Shown here: piece after piece, positions 7,823-16,901 of the stretch | Position numbering within the stretch: position 1 is the stretch's first letter | Layout: each line of letters starts with the position of its first letter | Assembly (NCBI GenBank): GCA_963695375.1 | Contig: OY968767.1 | Location: 558,001-622,000, forward strand | Reading direction: 5' to 3' | Source of the DNA: JACCVL01 sp963695375 | GTDB taxonomy: Bacteria > Actinomycetota > Actinomycetes > Propionibacteriales > Nocardioidaceae | DNA: 64,000 bases | Notes under the pieces: generated by a model | Databases searched by the model: none | What the model saw: only the letters and a program-made list of their open reading frames with translations | What the model was told of the DNA's origin: nothing | Program-made: the position numbers and the translations under genes

Positions 7823-9964
7823 ATGCACAGGCGGACCGCCGAGTCGGTGAGTGGCCGGGTGACGAAGTGGTTGGTGCTGGGGTTCTGGGTGGCCGTGCTG
7901 GTGGTCGCCGTTCCGCTCGCCTCGAAGCTCACCGGCGCCCAGGACAACCAGGCCGCCTCCTGGCTTCCCGGTGACGCCCAGTCGACCAAGGCCCTGCAGG
8001 CGCAGGCGGCCTTCCAGTCCCCCGACCTGATCCCGGCGGTCGTCGTCTACCAGCGCGACGGTGGCCTGACCACCGAGGACCAGCAAGCCGCGACGGCCGA
8101 CGCCGAGGCCTTCGCCGGCGTGCAGGGCATCGCGGGGGAGGTGCAGGGCCCGTTCCCGTCCGAGGACCGGGAGGCACTGCAGACCATCGTCCCGATCGAC
8201 CTCGGCCCGGACGGCTGGGAGCTGGCCGCCGACGTGGTCGAGGACATGCGCACCACCGCCGCGGACGCGCCGGATGGTCTGGCCACCCATGTCACCGGCC
8301 CGGCGGGCAATGCAGCCGACTCCGCCGCCGCGTTCGAGGGCATCGACGGCACGCTGCTGTTCGCCGCGCTCGGCGTGGTCATCGTGATCCTGCTGCTCAC
8401 CTACCGCAGTCCGGTGCTCTGGCTGCTGCCCGTGCTCAGCGCCCTGGTCGCGCTGATGGCCGCGCAGGCGGTGATCTATCTGCTGGTCCAGCACGCCGGG
8501 CTCACCGTCAACGCGCAAAGCGCCGGGATCCTCACCGTCCTGGTCATCGGTGCGGGCACCGACTACGCGTTGCTGCTGGTGGCCCGCTACCGCGAGGAGC
8601 TGCGGCTGCACGCGGACCGGCACGAGGCGATGGCCGAAGCACTGCACCGGGCCGGGCCCGCCATCATCGCCAGTGCCGGCACCGTGGTGCTGGGCATGCT
8701 GTGCCTGCTCGCCGCGACGATGAACTCGACCCAGGGTCTCGGCCCGGTCGCCGCCATCGGCGTCGCGATCGCGCTGCTGGTGATGGTCACGCTGCTGCCC
8801 GCCCTGCTCGTGATGGCCGGTCGGTGGGTCTTCTGGCCGGTTCGACCGACCCTGGGCAGCGACGAGCCCACGACGCGCGGGCTGTGGGCGCGGGTGGGCA
8901 CCGCGATGCGGCCCCGCCCGCGCCTGGTCTGGGTCGTGACCACGGTGCTGCTCGGCGGCGCGACGCTCGGGATGCTCGGGCTGAACGCCAACGGGCTCAC
9001 CCAGGCCGAGTCGTTCCGCGGGACACCCGACTCGATCGAGGGCCAGCAGGTGGTGAACGCGCACTTCGCCGGTGGCGCCGGCAGCCCGGTCGCGGTGCTC
9101 AGCAGCGCCGACGCGGCGGAGCAGGTGCGGGCGAGGGTCGAGCAGACCCCCGGCATCGCCTCCGCGACCGAGCCCCGGGTGGCCGGCGACACGGCCCTCG
9201 TGGAGGCCACCCTGACGGACGCGCCGGACGGCGACGCGGCCTACGCAACCATCGATCGGCTGCGCGACGCGGTCGCGGGGCTGCCGGACGCGGATGCGCT
9301 CGTCGGCGGGTTCACCGCGGTCAACCTGGACATCCAGAACGCCTCCCAACGCGACAACGCAGTGGTCATCCCCCTCGTCCTGCTGGTCGTGTTCCTGATC
9401 CTGGCCGCCCTGCTGCGAGCGGTGGTGGCCCCGCTGCTGCTCATCGGCACCGTGGTGCTCTCCTTCGGCGCGGCGCTCGGGCTGAGCGCGCTCGCCTTCG
9501 AGTACCTGTTCGGCGTGTCGGCGGCCGACAGCTCCTTCCCGCTCTTCGTGTTCGTCTTCCTGGTGGCGCTGGGCATCGACTACAACATCTTCTTGATGAC
9601 CCGGATCCGGGAGGAGGCCCACGACCACGGCACCCGTCGCGGGGCGCTGGTCGGCCTGTCCGCCACCGGTGGGGTGATCACCTCGGCCGGGCTGGTGCTG
9701 GCCGGCACGTTCGCCGTCCTCGCGACCCTCCCGCTGACCTTCCTCACCCAGCTCGGCTTCGCCGTGGCACTGGGCGTGCTGCTCGACACGATCGTCGTCC
9801 GCTCCGTGCTGGTGACGGCGCTGACGCTCGACGTCGGACCGCGGATGTGGTGGCCCAGCGCGCTGTCCCGCCGACCGGACGAGTCCGACGGCTCAGGCCT
9901 CGGGCCGTCCGGGGTCGGCTCGCCCGAGTCCGTCGGCGCCCCGGCCGGTCCGGGCCAGCGCTGA
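7823..9964 (+). CDS. MMPL-family RND transporter
   Basis: A 713-residue protein made of two RND repeats, each with one N-terminal membrane segment, a large extracytoplasmic loop and a five-helix bundle. Proton-relay-type segments AGTDYALLLVARYREEL (first repeat) and ALGIDYNIFLMTRIREE (second) are present. MMPL proteins export lipids or drugs; those of this length in actinobacteria are usually unassigned. It stands alone, with a convergent oxidase gene downstream. Confidence 0.93.
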   Translation: MHRRTAESVSGRVTKWLVLGFWVAVLVVAVPLASKLTGAQDNQAASWLPGDAQSTKALQAQAAFQSPDLIPAVVVYQRDGGLTTEDQQAATADAEAFAGVQGIAGEVQGPFPSEDREALQTIVPIDLGPDGWELAADVVEDMRTTAADAPDGLATHVTGPAGNAADSAAAFEGIDGTLLFAALGVVIVILLLTYRSPVLWLLPVLSALVALMAAQAVIYLLVQHAGLTVNAQSAGILTVLVIGAGTDYALLLVARYREELRLHADRHEAMAEALHRAGPAIIASAGTVVLGMLCLLAATMNSTQGLGPVAAIGVAIALLVMVTLLPALLVMAGRWVFWPVRPTLGSDEPTTRGLWARVGTAMRPRPRLVWVVTTVLLGGATLGMLGLNANGLTQAESFRGTPDSIEGQQVVNAHFAGGAGSPVAVLSSADAAEQVRARVEQTPGIASATEPRVAGDTALVEATLTDAPDGDAAYATIDRLRDAVAGLPDADALVGGFTAVNLDIQNASQRDNAVVIPLVLLVVFLILAALLRAVVAPLLLIGTVVLSFGAALGLSALAFEYLFGVSAADSSFPLFVFVFLVALGIDYNIFLMTRIREEAHDHGTRRGALVGLSATGGVITSAGLVLAGTFAVLATLPLTFLTQLGFAVALGVLLDTIVVRSVLVTALTLDVGPRMWWPSALSRRPDESDGSGLGPSGVGSPESVGAPAGPGQR

Positions 9965-9977
9965 GCCGGCCGCGAGG

Positions 9978-11009
9978 TCAGCCGACCAGATCGGCGCTCA
10001 GCGCGGCCAGGTCGGGGCAGCCGGCCAGCCGCATGGCCGCGGTCAGCTCGGCACCGAGCTCGGCCAGCAGCCGCTGCACGCCGGCGGCGCCGTCGACGGC
10101 GAGCGCCCACAGCGCCGGGCGGCCGACGAGGACGGCGCGCGCCCCCAACGCCAGCGCGGCCAGGACGTGCTCACCCCGCCGCAGCCCACCGTCGACGTAC
10201 ACCTCCACGGCGCTGCCGGCCAGCGCCGCCACGACCTCCGGCAGGGCCCGTGCCGGAGCGACCGCCCCGTCCAGCTGACGGCCGCCGTGGTTGGACACCA
10301 CCACGGCAGCCGCGCCGGCCTCGGCGCAGCGCCGGGCGTCGTCGGCGCGCAGCACGCCCTTGACCAGCACCGGCAGGCCGGTCAGCTCGTGCAGCCAGCC
10401 GACCGTGTCCGGGGTCAGGTCGTCGGCCTTGCCCAGCGCCTCGTCGGAGCCGCCCGCGGCCAGGTTGGCCCGCAGCGCTTCCGGAGCGACGTGGTCCCAG
10501 ACGGTCGGCTCCCCCGCCGGGTCCTCCTTGCGTCCGACCGCCGGGGTGTCCGCCGTGAGCACGATCGCTCGCGCCCCCGCGTCCACCGCCCGCCGCAGCA
10601 GGTCGACGGTCGCGGCCCGGTCTCGGGTCACGTACACCTGCAGCCACCACGGCACCCCGCCGGAGCCGACGGCGGCGAACGGCACGCCGGCGTTGGACGA
10701 CACACACGCCAGCGAGCCCGCGGCTGCGGCACCCCGCACCGTCGCGGCGTCCCCGTCCGGATGCACCGCGGCCTGCAGGGTGATCGGTGCGACCAGCACC
10801 GGCAGATCGACCGGGGTCCCGAGCACGGTGGTCGCGGTTTGGACGCGGGACACGTCGACGAGCACCCGCGGACGCAGCACGAGCTCTCGCCAGGCCGCCT
10901 CGGCGGCGACCACGCCGCGCCCCGTGCCCGCTCCCTGCCGGACATAGCGGTGCAGTGCCTCGTCCATCCGGTCGGCCGCGGCCGCCTCCAGGGTGTCGAT
11001 CCACCGCAC
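9978..11009 (-). CDS. FMN-dependent alpha-hydroxy-acid oxidizing protein
   Basis: A 343-residue TIM-barrel flavoenzyme of the lactate oxidase/glycolate oxidase family. It contains LPVLVKGVL (FMN-contacting Lys) and the active-site motif VVSNHGGRQLDGA with catalytic His, then YVDGGLRRGEHVLAALALGA for phosphate binding. It should oxidise a 2-hydroxy acid to the 2-oxo acid. The start is uncertain: GTG 11009 is used, but ATG 10967 would give a shorter N-terminus. It diverges from the CGNR gene at 11065. Confidence 0.88.
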   Translation of the reverse strand: MRWIDTLEAAAADRMDEALHRYVRQGAGTGRGVVAAEAAWRELVLRPRVLVDVSRVQTATTVLGTPVDLPVLVAPITLQAAVHPDGDAATVRGAAAAGSLACVSSNAGVPFAAVGSGGVPWWLQVYVTRDRAATVDLLRRAVDAGARAIVLTADTPAVGRKEDPAGEPTVWDHVAPEALRANLAAGGSDEALGKADDLTPDTVGWLHELTGLPVLVKGVLRADDARRCAEAGAAAVVVSNHGGRQLDGAVAPARALPEVVAALAGSAVEVYVDGGLRRGEHVLAALALGARAVLVGRPALWALAVDGAAGVQRLLAELGAELTAAMRLAGCPDLAALSADLVG

Positions 11010-11064
11010 CGGGGCAGCCTGCCACGCCGCGGGCCGACACGGTCGCCCCCGGTAGGCTCCGAGC

Positions 11065-11598
11065 GTGGACTTCGTGCGGTACGCCGAGCGCGCCGCCCGG
11101 CTCGTCAACACCCCCCTGGCCGATCGGGACGAGGTGCCCGCGGCCCTCGCCGACCGGCGGGAGTTGGTCCCTCGGCTGACCGACCGGGACCGGGCGGCGC
11201 TCCGACGTTTCACCCGAGAGGTGCGGCCGGTGTTCGAGGCGGCCGAGCGCGGGGAGGCGGAGGCGGTGGTCGACCGACTGAACGCGCTGCTCGCCCGGCA
11301 CCCGGTGCGCCCGTACATCGCCGGCAAGGACGCCCAGGCATGGCAGCTGCACGTGGGCGGATCGTCGGTCGCCGAGCTGCTCATCGCCGAGGCGCTGATG
11401 GGCCTCAGCGGCGTGGTGTGCGACCCGGGCGCCTCCCGTCTCGGGGTCTGCTCCGCCGACGGCTGCGCGGACGTCTTCGTCGACCTGTCGCCGAACCAGT
11501 CCCGCCGCTTCTGCTCGGACCGGTGCGCGTCCCGGGCGCACGTCGCGGCCTACCGCGCCCGCCGCCGGGCCGAGAGCCAGCCCGAGGAGGTCGGGTGA
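11065..11598 (+). CDS. CGNR zinc-finger protein (ABATE domain)
   Basis: A 177-residue protein with a variable N-terminal half and a C-terminal CGNR zinc finger. The cysteines are at about 129, 134, 150 and 154 (CSADGC, then RRFCSDRCASRAHVAAYRAR). The family is thought to bind DNA as stress-linked transcription regulators. Its stop overlaps the GTG start of the XPB helicase, so the two form an operon, which places it in a DNA-repair context. Confidence 0.9.
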   Translation: MDFVRYAERAARLVNTPLADRDEVPAALADRRELVPRLTDRDRAALRRFTREVRPVFEAAERGEAEAVVDRLNALLARHPVRPYIAGKDAQAWQLHVGGSSVAELLIAEALMGLSGVVCDPGASRLGVCSADGCADVFVDLSPNQSRRFCSDRCASRAHVAAYRARRRAESQPEEVG

Positions 11599-13256
11599 GC
11601 GACGGCCCGCTGATCGTCCAGTCCGACAAGACCCTCCTGCTCGAGGTCGACCACCCGGCCGCGGCCGACTGCCGCCGCGAGATCGCCCCCTTCGCCGAGC
11701 TGGAGCGCTCGCCGGAGCACGTGCACACCTACCGGCTGACGCCGCTGGGACTGTGGAACGCCCGCGCAGCGGGTCACGACGCCGAACAGGTCGTCGACGT
11801 GCTGCTGCGGTTCAGCCGCTACCCCGTGCCGCACTCGCTGCTGGTGGACCTGGCCGAGACGATGGCCCGTTACGGCCGGCTGCGGATCGACAAGCATCCG
11901 GTGCATCACCTGGTCCTGTCCAGCACCGACCGACCGGTGCTGGAGGAGGTGCTGCGGTCGAAACGGCTCGCACCGATGCTCGGTGTCCGCGTCGACGAGC
12001 CCGGCGACGACGGCGGTGCCGTGGCCGTCCACCCCTCGCAGCGGGGAGCGCTGAAGCAGGCGCTGCTGAAGCTCGGCTGGCCGGCGGAGGACTACGCGGG
12101 CTACGTCGACGGCGAGGCGCACCCGATCGCGCTGGACGAGTCGGAGTGGCAGCTGCGGCCGTACCAGCGGGAAGCGGCGGACTCGTTCTGGCACGGCGGG
12201 TCCGGGGTGGTGGTGCTCCCCTGCGGTGCGGGCAAGACACTGGTGGGCGCGGCGGCGATGGCCCGTGCGGGGGCGACCACCCTGATCCTCGTCACCAACA
12301 CCGTGGCGGCCAGGCAGTGGCGCGACGAGCTGCTCCGCCGCACCTCGCTCACCGACGACGAGATCGGCGAGTACACCGGCGCCCGCAAGCAGGTCCGGCC
12401 GGTGACCATCGCCACCTACCAGGTGCTCACCACCCGGCGGAAGGGCGCCTACGCACATCTCGAGCTGTTCGACGCCCGGGACTGGGGGCTGGTGGTCTAC
12501 GACGAGGTGCACCTGCTGCCTGCACCGGTGTTCCGGATGACGGCCGACCTGCAGGCCCGGCGGCGGCTGGGCCTGACCGCCACGCTGGTGCGTGAGGACG
12601 GCCGCGAGGGGGACGTGTTCAGCCTGATCGGCCCGAAGCGTTACGACGCGCCGTGGAAGGACATCGAGGCACAGGGCTACATCGCCCCCGCGGAGTGCAT
12701 CGAGGTCCGGGTCAGCCTCGGCGACGCGGAGCGGATGACGTACGCGACCGCGGAGCCCGAGGACCGCTACCGGCTCGCGACCTCGGCCGGCGCCAAGCAG
12801 CTCGTGGTGGACGAGCTGGTCTCCCGGCACGACGGCGAGCCGACGCTGGTGATCGGGCAGTACCTCGACCAGCTCGAGGAGCTGGGCGATCGGCTCGGGG
12901 CCCCCGTCATCACCGGGCAGACCACCGTCGTCGAGCGGCAGCGGCTGTTCGACGCCTTCCGGGCCGGCGAGGTGCGGCTGCTGGTGGTCAGCAAGGTGGC
13001 GAACTTCTCCGTCGACCTCCCCGAGGCCGGAGTCGCGATCCAGGTGTCCGGGTCGTTCGGCTCCCGGCAGGAGGAGGCCCAGCGGCTGGGTCGGCTGTTG
13101 CGGCCGAAGGGGGACGGGCGGGCTGCCCGGTTCTACGCAGTGGTCGCCCGCGACACCGTCGACGCCGACTTCGCGCAGCATCGGCAGCGGTTCCTCGCCG
13201 AGCAGGGGTACGCATACTCGATCGTGGACGCGGACGACCTGCTGGCAGGTCGCTGA
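11595..13256 (+). CDS. XPB/Rad25-type DNA repair helicase
   Basis: A 553-residue superfamily-2 helicase. An N-terminal XPB damage-recognition-like domain covers about residues 1-170. The helicase core has Walker A GAGKT (~211-215), DEVH box (~303-306), motif III LTATLVREDG and C-terminal motifs ending in SRQEEAQRLGRLLRPK. Actinobacterial XPB is a 3'-5' helicase linked to nucleotide-excision repair. GTG 11595 overlaps the CGNR stop by 4 bp. The end is convergent with the aminotransferase gene, with the palindrome GAGCGGCCGCTC at the junction. Confidence 0.95.
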   Translation: MSDGPLIVQSDKTLLLEVDHPAAADCRREIAPFAELERSPEHVHTYRLTPLGLWNARAAGHDAEQVVDVLLRFSRYPVPHSLLVDLAETMARYGRLRIDKHPVHHLVLSSTDRPVLEEVLRSKRLAPMLGVRVDEPGDDGGAVAVHPSQRGALKQALLKLGWPAEDYAGYVDGEAHPIALDESEWQLRPYQREAADSFWHGGSGVVVLPCGAGKTLVGAAAMARAGATTLILVTNTVAARQWRDELLRRTSLTDDEIGEYTGARKQVRPVTIATYQVLTTRRKGAYAHLELFDARDWGLVVYDEVHLLPAPVFRMTADLQARRRLGLTATLVREDGREGDVFSLIGPKRYDAPWKDIEAQGYIAPAECIEVRVSLGDAERMTYATAEPEDRYRLATSAGAKQLVVDELVSRHDGEPTLVIGQYLDQLEELGDRLGAPVITGQTTVVERQRLFDAFRAGEVRLLVVSKVANFSVDLPEAGVAIQVSGSFGSRQEEAQRLGRLLRPKGDGRAARFYAVVARDTVDADFAQHRQRFLAEQGYAYSIVDADDLLAGR

Positions 13257-13268
13257 GCGGCCGCTCGG

Positions 13269-14435
13269 TCAGGGCAGGTGGCGCAGCAGTGCCGTCGCCA
13301 GCCGGTTGTGGTCGTCCTCGGTGGTGAAGACCTGGCTGCCCGGGCGCAGCCAGCCGCGCCCGCCCCAGCAGATCACCCCGACCTCGATGCCGTCCTGGCT
13401 GATCCGCTCGTAGAGCGCCTCGGCGTCGGCCTCGGTGCCGCCCACCCCGGCGGGCAGCGGCACCAGCCGCATCGCCGGCGCCGGGTCGTGCGGGAGTCCG
13501 GTCAGCGACACCCCGATCGCAGCGGCGACGTGCTGCTGGCCCCAGGCGGCCAGCTCGCGGTTGCGCTGCGTCATGGACCAACCACCGAGCGCCTCCCACA
13601 GTGTCAGCGCCTCCGGGACCGCCATCCATGCCGAGAGGTCAGCCGTGCCACGCGCGTCGAAGCAGTCCGGGAATCGGGCGGTGGCCGACCAGCCGAGCAC
13701 GAGCGGCCAGACCTGCCCGCGCCACTCCGGCGCCAGCCACAGCACCGCGGTGCCCCGCGCGGCGAAGGCCCACTTGTGCAGATTGCCGACCCAGGCGTCC
13801 GCGCCGAGCGCCTCGACGTCCACCGGCAGATGCCCCGGACCGTGTGCGGCGTCCACCACCACCATCGCGTCGGTGCGCCGGGCGGCTGCGACCACCGCCG
13901 CCACCGGCATCGAGCGGGCCGTCGGCGAGGTGATCTGGTCCACCACGACGAGCCGGGTGCGCTCGCTCAGCTGCTCGGAGTACGCAGCGACCACGGCCGC
14001 GTCGTCGGCGTCCAGCGCGACCCGGGCCTCGCGGAGCACCGCGCCGGCCCGGGCGCACCACGCCTCTGCCGCCACCCTGATCGCACCGTACCCGTGGTCA
14101 CTGAGGAGGATCTCGTCGCCGGCACCCAGATCGAGCGAGCCGAGCAGCGTGGAGACCGCCTCGGTCACGTTGGTGACGAGCGCCAGCGAGTCACGGGGAA
14201 CGCCCAGCCAGTCCGCCGCCGCCTGTCGGCCGGTGCGGACCGCCTGCGGCAGCTCGTACTGGTGGAACCGGTGCGGATCGGCCTCCGCACGTCGCCGCCA
14301 CAACCGCTGGGTCTCCAGCACCGGCCGGGGCACCGCGCCATAGGCACCCGGGCTCAGGTGCGTACGCGTGGGATCGAGGGCGAAGAGGTCCCGGACGTCG
14401 TCGTCCACGCGTACCAATGCGGTCACAGAGGTCAT
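13269..14435 (-). CDS. Class-V PLP-dependent aminotransferase
   Basis: A 388-residue fold-type I PLP enzyme resembling isopenicillin-N-epimerase/cysteine-desulfurase-like proteins. It has TNVTEAVSTLLGSL near the cofactor phosphate, VVVDAAHGPGHLPVD (Asp contacting the pyridine N), and GNLHKWAFAARGTAVLW with the Schiff-base Lys. The reaction is unknown: no neighbouring pathway gene identifies a substrate. It lies 65 bp downstream of the LD-carboxypeptidase fusion's stop-side neighbour region, on the same strand. Confidence 0.88.
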   Translation of the reverse strand: MTSVTALVRVDDDVRDLFALDPTRTHLSPGAYGAVPRPVLETQRLWRRRAEADPHRFHQYELPQAVRTGRQAAADWLGVPRDSLALVTNVTEAVSTLLGSLDLGAGDEILLSDHGYGAIRVAAEAWCARAGAVLREARVALDADDAAVVAAYSEQLSERTRLVVVDQITSPTARSMPVAAVVAAARRTDAMVVVDAAHGPGHLPVDVEALGADAWVGNLHKWAFAARGTAVLWLAPEWRGQVWPLVLGWSATARFPDCFDARGTADLSAWMAVPEALTLWEALGGWSMTQRNRELAAWGQQHVAAAIGVSLTGLPHDPAPAMRLVPLPAGVGGTEADAEALYERISQDGIEVGVICWGGRGWLRPGSQVFTTEDDHNRLATALLRHLP

Positions 14436-14500
14436 CTTGTCTCATTCGACACCGGCGCTCATGTCGAGTGGTCGGCGTCGCCGGTTTCTGGCCACCGGGG

Positions 14501-15733
14501 TCAGGCGAGCGGCGGGCGGGTGATCCGCAGCGTCCCCCCGTCCGCGTCGAGGCGAGCCGGGACCCCGAGCGGCACCGGTCGGTTGTCGACCACGTGCCCG
14601 ACCGGCGCGCCGGACACCACCGGGACGCCGAGCGGTCCCAGCCGGTCGAGCAGCACGGCGTCGAGGGCGGTGACCGGCACCGCCGAGCGGGCCGGTCCCG
14701 GCCCCCGGTCGTCGAGCGTGAACGCGCCGGCGACCACGCCCCGCACGCCGTCGAACCAGCCGCCGCGCAGCAGCTGGGTGAGCATCGCGTCGATCCGGTA
14801 CGGCGGCTCCGCGACGTCCTCCAGGACGACGATGCCGCCCCGCCCGGCGCGGGACAGCGGCGTCCCCAGCCCGGCGGCGAGGACGCGGAGGTTGCCGCCC
14901 ACCAGCACACCGGACGCCAGCCCGCCCACCAGCCGACGCAGCCGCACGCCCTCGAACAACTCCGCGACGCGCTCCGGTTCGAACAGCATCCGGCGCAGCC
15001 ACTGCGCACCCGCCGGGTCCAGCTCGCCGACCGCGGTCACGACCGGGCCGTGCAGGCTGACCGTGCCCAGCCTGGCGGCGACCGCCTCGTGCAGCGCGGT
15101 CACGTCGGAGAAGCCGACCAGGAGCCGGGGGCCCGCGGCGGCCATCGCCGGGTAGTCCAGCGCGTCGACGATCCGGTGGCAGCCGTAGCCTCCCCGCGCA
15201 CACCAGACCGCGGTGACGTCCGGATCGGTCCACGCCGCCTGGAGGTCCGCCGCCCGCTCCCGGTCCGTCGCCGCCAGGTGGGGGAGCCCCGGCTCCGCGC
15301 CGGTGACCGAGCCGAGCACCCGGACATCCAGCCCCCAGCCACGGAGCACCTCGAGACCGCGGTCGAGCCGTGCCGCCGGCACCGGGCCGGCCGGTGCCAC
15401 CACGGCCACCCGGCTGCCGCGGGTCAGTCGGGGCGGACGCAGCAGCGCCTGGCCGGGCACCCGGCGCCCGGGAGTCTCGTTCCGGCGCTGCCGCAGACCG
15501 GCCCGCCGCAGCCGGGTGAGCAGCTCCCGGCTGCTGACCGGCAGCGCCCCGGCGGCGACGATCGCGTCGTACGCCTCCGCCGGCACGTCGTAGTGGTCGC
15601 GGTCGAAACCGCGCCGTGGCACTCCGATCCGGTCCGCGAACGCGTGCAGCTCGGCCAGGGACTCGTCGCTGACCAGATGCGACCAGAGCCGGCCATGCGC
15701 CGGCCACGCGGGCGGGTCGACCAGGACGCTCAC
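14501..15733 (-). CDS. DUF4031 - LD-carboxypeptidase (S66) fusion protein
   Basis: A 410-residue two-domain protein. Residues ~1-85 (start SVLVDPPAWPAHGRLWSHLV) match DUF4031, normally a stand-alone ~85-residue protein. Residues ~105-400 are an S66 serine peptidase of the LdcA/microcin-C self-immunity (MccF) family, with candidate triad Ser209 (GFSD), Glu305 (LEDVAEPPYRID) and His380 (PVGHVVDN). LdcA enzymes cut the L,D bond in murein tetrapeptides during cytoplasmic recycling. No signal peptide is seen. The GTG start at 15733 overlaps the cutC stop by 4 bp. Confidence 0.9.
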   Translation of the reverse strand: MSVLVDPPAWPAHGRLWSHLVSDESLAELHAFADRIGVPRRGFDRDHYDVPAEAYDAIVAAGALPVSSRELLTRLRRAGLRQRRNETPGRRVPGQALLRPPRLTRGSRVAVVAPAGPVPAARLDRGLEVLRGWGLDVRVLGSVTGAEPGLPHLAATDRERAADLQAAWTDPDVTAVWCARGGYGCHRIVDALDYPAMAAAGPRLLVGFSDVTALHEAVAARLGTVSLHGPVVTAVGELDPAGAQWLRRMLFEPERVAELFEGVRLRRLVGGLASGVLVGGNLRVLAAGLGTPLSRAGRGGIVVLEDVAEPPYRIDAMLTQLLRGGWFDGVRGVVAGAFTLDDRGPGPARSAVPVTALDAVLLDRLGPLGVPVVSGAPVGHVVDNRPVPLGVPARLDADGGTLRITRPPLA

Positions 15734-16470
15734 GCCGACCCGGCGGCGGGACGGGACCGGATCCGGTCCCGCTCGTCGTCGAGCAGCAGCCGCCAGGACC
15801 GCACCAGGGCGGCGTCAGCGTGCGCCTTGGTCCACGAACGGTCCGGGCGGACCGCGCTGCCGAGGTGAATGCCCTGCACACCGGCGCGCAACAGCCACGG
15901 GACGTGCTCCGGCAGGACGCCGCCCGCGGCCAGCAGCAGGGCGGCCGTGGCCGGATCCGCCGCCACGGACAGCAGCGCCTCGTGGCCGTGCCGGGCATCG
16001 ACGGCCGAGCCGGCCGACAGGACCCCGTCCACACCGGGCAGCCGGGCCACCTGACGCCACGAGCGGCGGTGGTCCAGGGTCCGGTCGATCGCCCGGGAGA
16101 ACGTCCACGGACACCGCAGCCGGTCGGTGAGTGCCGCGGCGAGCTCGGCGTCGATCTCGAGCTGGTCGGTCACGAACCCGGCGACCACCCCTTCGGCTCC
16201 GGCGGCGAGGTAGGACTCGGCCAGGCCGGCCAGCCGGACCAGTCCCGCGCCGGTGGTGCTGTCCCCGCGGTCACCGTCCTCGGCCAGCCGCAACAGCGCC
16301 CGCACCGGCAGCGCGGTGGCACGGGCCACCGCGGACACCAGCGCCGGCTCCGGCGCGTGGGCTCGGGTCTGCCCCAGTGCGACCACGACGAGCCGATCGG
16401 CACCGCCGGCTTCGGCGGCCTCGGCGTCGGCGGGATGCAGCACCCGCACCTCGAGCAGCGGCTCGGCCAT
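15730..16470 (-). CDS. CutC-family protein
   Basis: A 246-residue TIM-barrel protein of the CutC family. Evidence is the start LLEVRVLHPADAEAAEAGGADRL..., then EGVVAGFVTDQLEID and TFSRAIDRTLD. The canonical VRPRxGDF segment is altered, so it is a diverged member. CutC has been linked to copper handling in E. coli, but the biochemical role is unsettled. It starts ATG 16470 after GGGAAGAC, overlaps the DUF4031-LD-carboxypeptidase gene, and is divergent from a small unknown gene. Confidence 0.8.
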   Translation of the reverse strand: MAEPLLEVRVLHPADAEAAEAGGADRLVVVALGQTRAHAPEPALVSAVARATALPVRALLRLAEDGDRGDSTTGAGLVRLAGLAESYLAAGAEGVVAGFVTDQLEIDAELAAALTDRLRCPWTFSRAIDRTLDHRRSWRQVARLPGVDGVLSAGSAVDARHGHEALLSVAADPATAALLLAAGGVLPEHVPWLLRAGVQGIHLGSAVRPDRSWTKAHADAALVRSWRLLLDDERDRIRSRPAAGSA

Positions 16471-16525
16471 GTCTTCCCGCCCTCCAGACCCGGACATTGT
16501 CGCGCACGGTGGCAGGATCGACGAC

Positions 16526-16867
16526 GTGACACCACGGGAGGCGCTGCTGGACGCGCGAGCCCGCGTCCTGCACGACCTGCAGGCCCGCGGTTTCGCCGAC
16601 GCGGGGTCGGTGTCGGTGCTGGAGGAGGCGCTGTCCCAGCGCGGCTGGTGGGTGGACCAGTGGGCCGACGGTGTGCCGTACGTGAGCGGGCTGGTCGCGC
16701 AGGACGTCCAGGACGCGCTGATGGACCGCACCGCCCGCTGGCCCCGGTGCATCGCCTGCGGCCTCGAGGCCGAGCATTCGCTGCACGTCGAGCCGGAGCT
16801 CGGCGAGGACCCGCACTGGGTGTGCGAGGAGTCCGGCACGGTGGTGGCCCCGGTCGGGGGGCTCTGA
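16526..16867 (+). CDS. Small conserved-looking protein with CxxC and late Cys/His
   Basis: A 113-residue soluble protein. The N-terminal ~75 residues are helical and acidic; the C-terminal part has CIACGLEAEHSLHVEP and a later HWVCEESG, a plausible zinc knuckle (Cys-x2-Cys with His and Cys). GTG 16526 is chosen because upstream sequence is the divergent cutC leader. I do not recognise the family. It is convergent with coxG. Confidence 0.72.
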   Translation: MTPREALLDARARVLHDLQARGFADAGSVSVLEEALSQRGWWVDQWADGVPYVSGLVAQDVQDALMDRTARWPRCIACGLEAEHSLHVEPELGEDPHWVCEESGTVVAPVGGL

Positions 16868-16901
16868 CCCCGACCGGCTCGGCCGCGCGGGCCGGCTCCG
16901 G

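Noticed and set aside
4489..7989. A 1166-residue open frame on the minus strand opposite real genes
   Set aside because: It lies antisense to the helicase-associated and GCS2 genes, has no recognisable motif and a composition typical of high-GC shadow frames.
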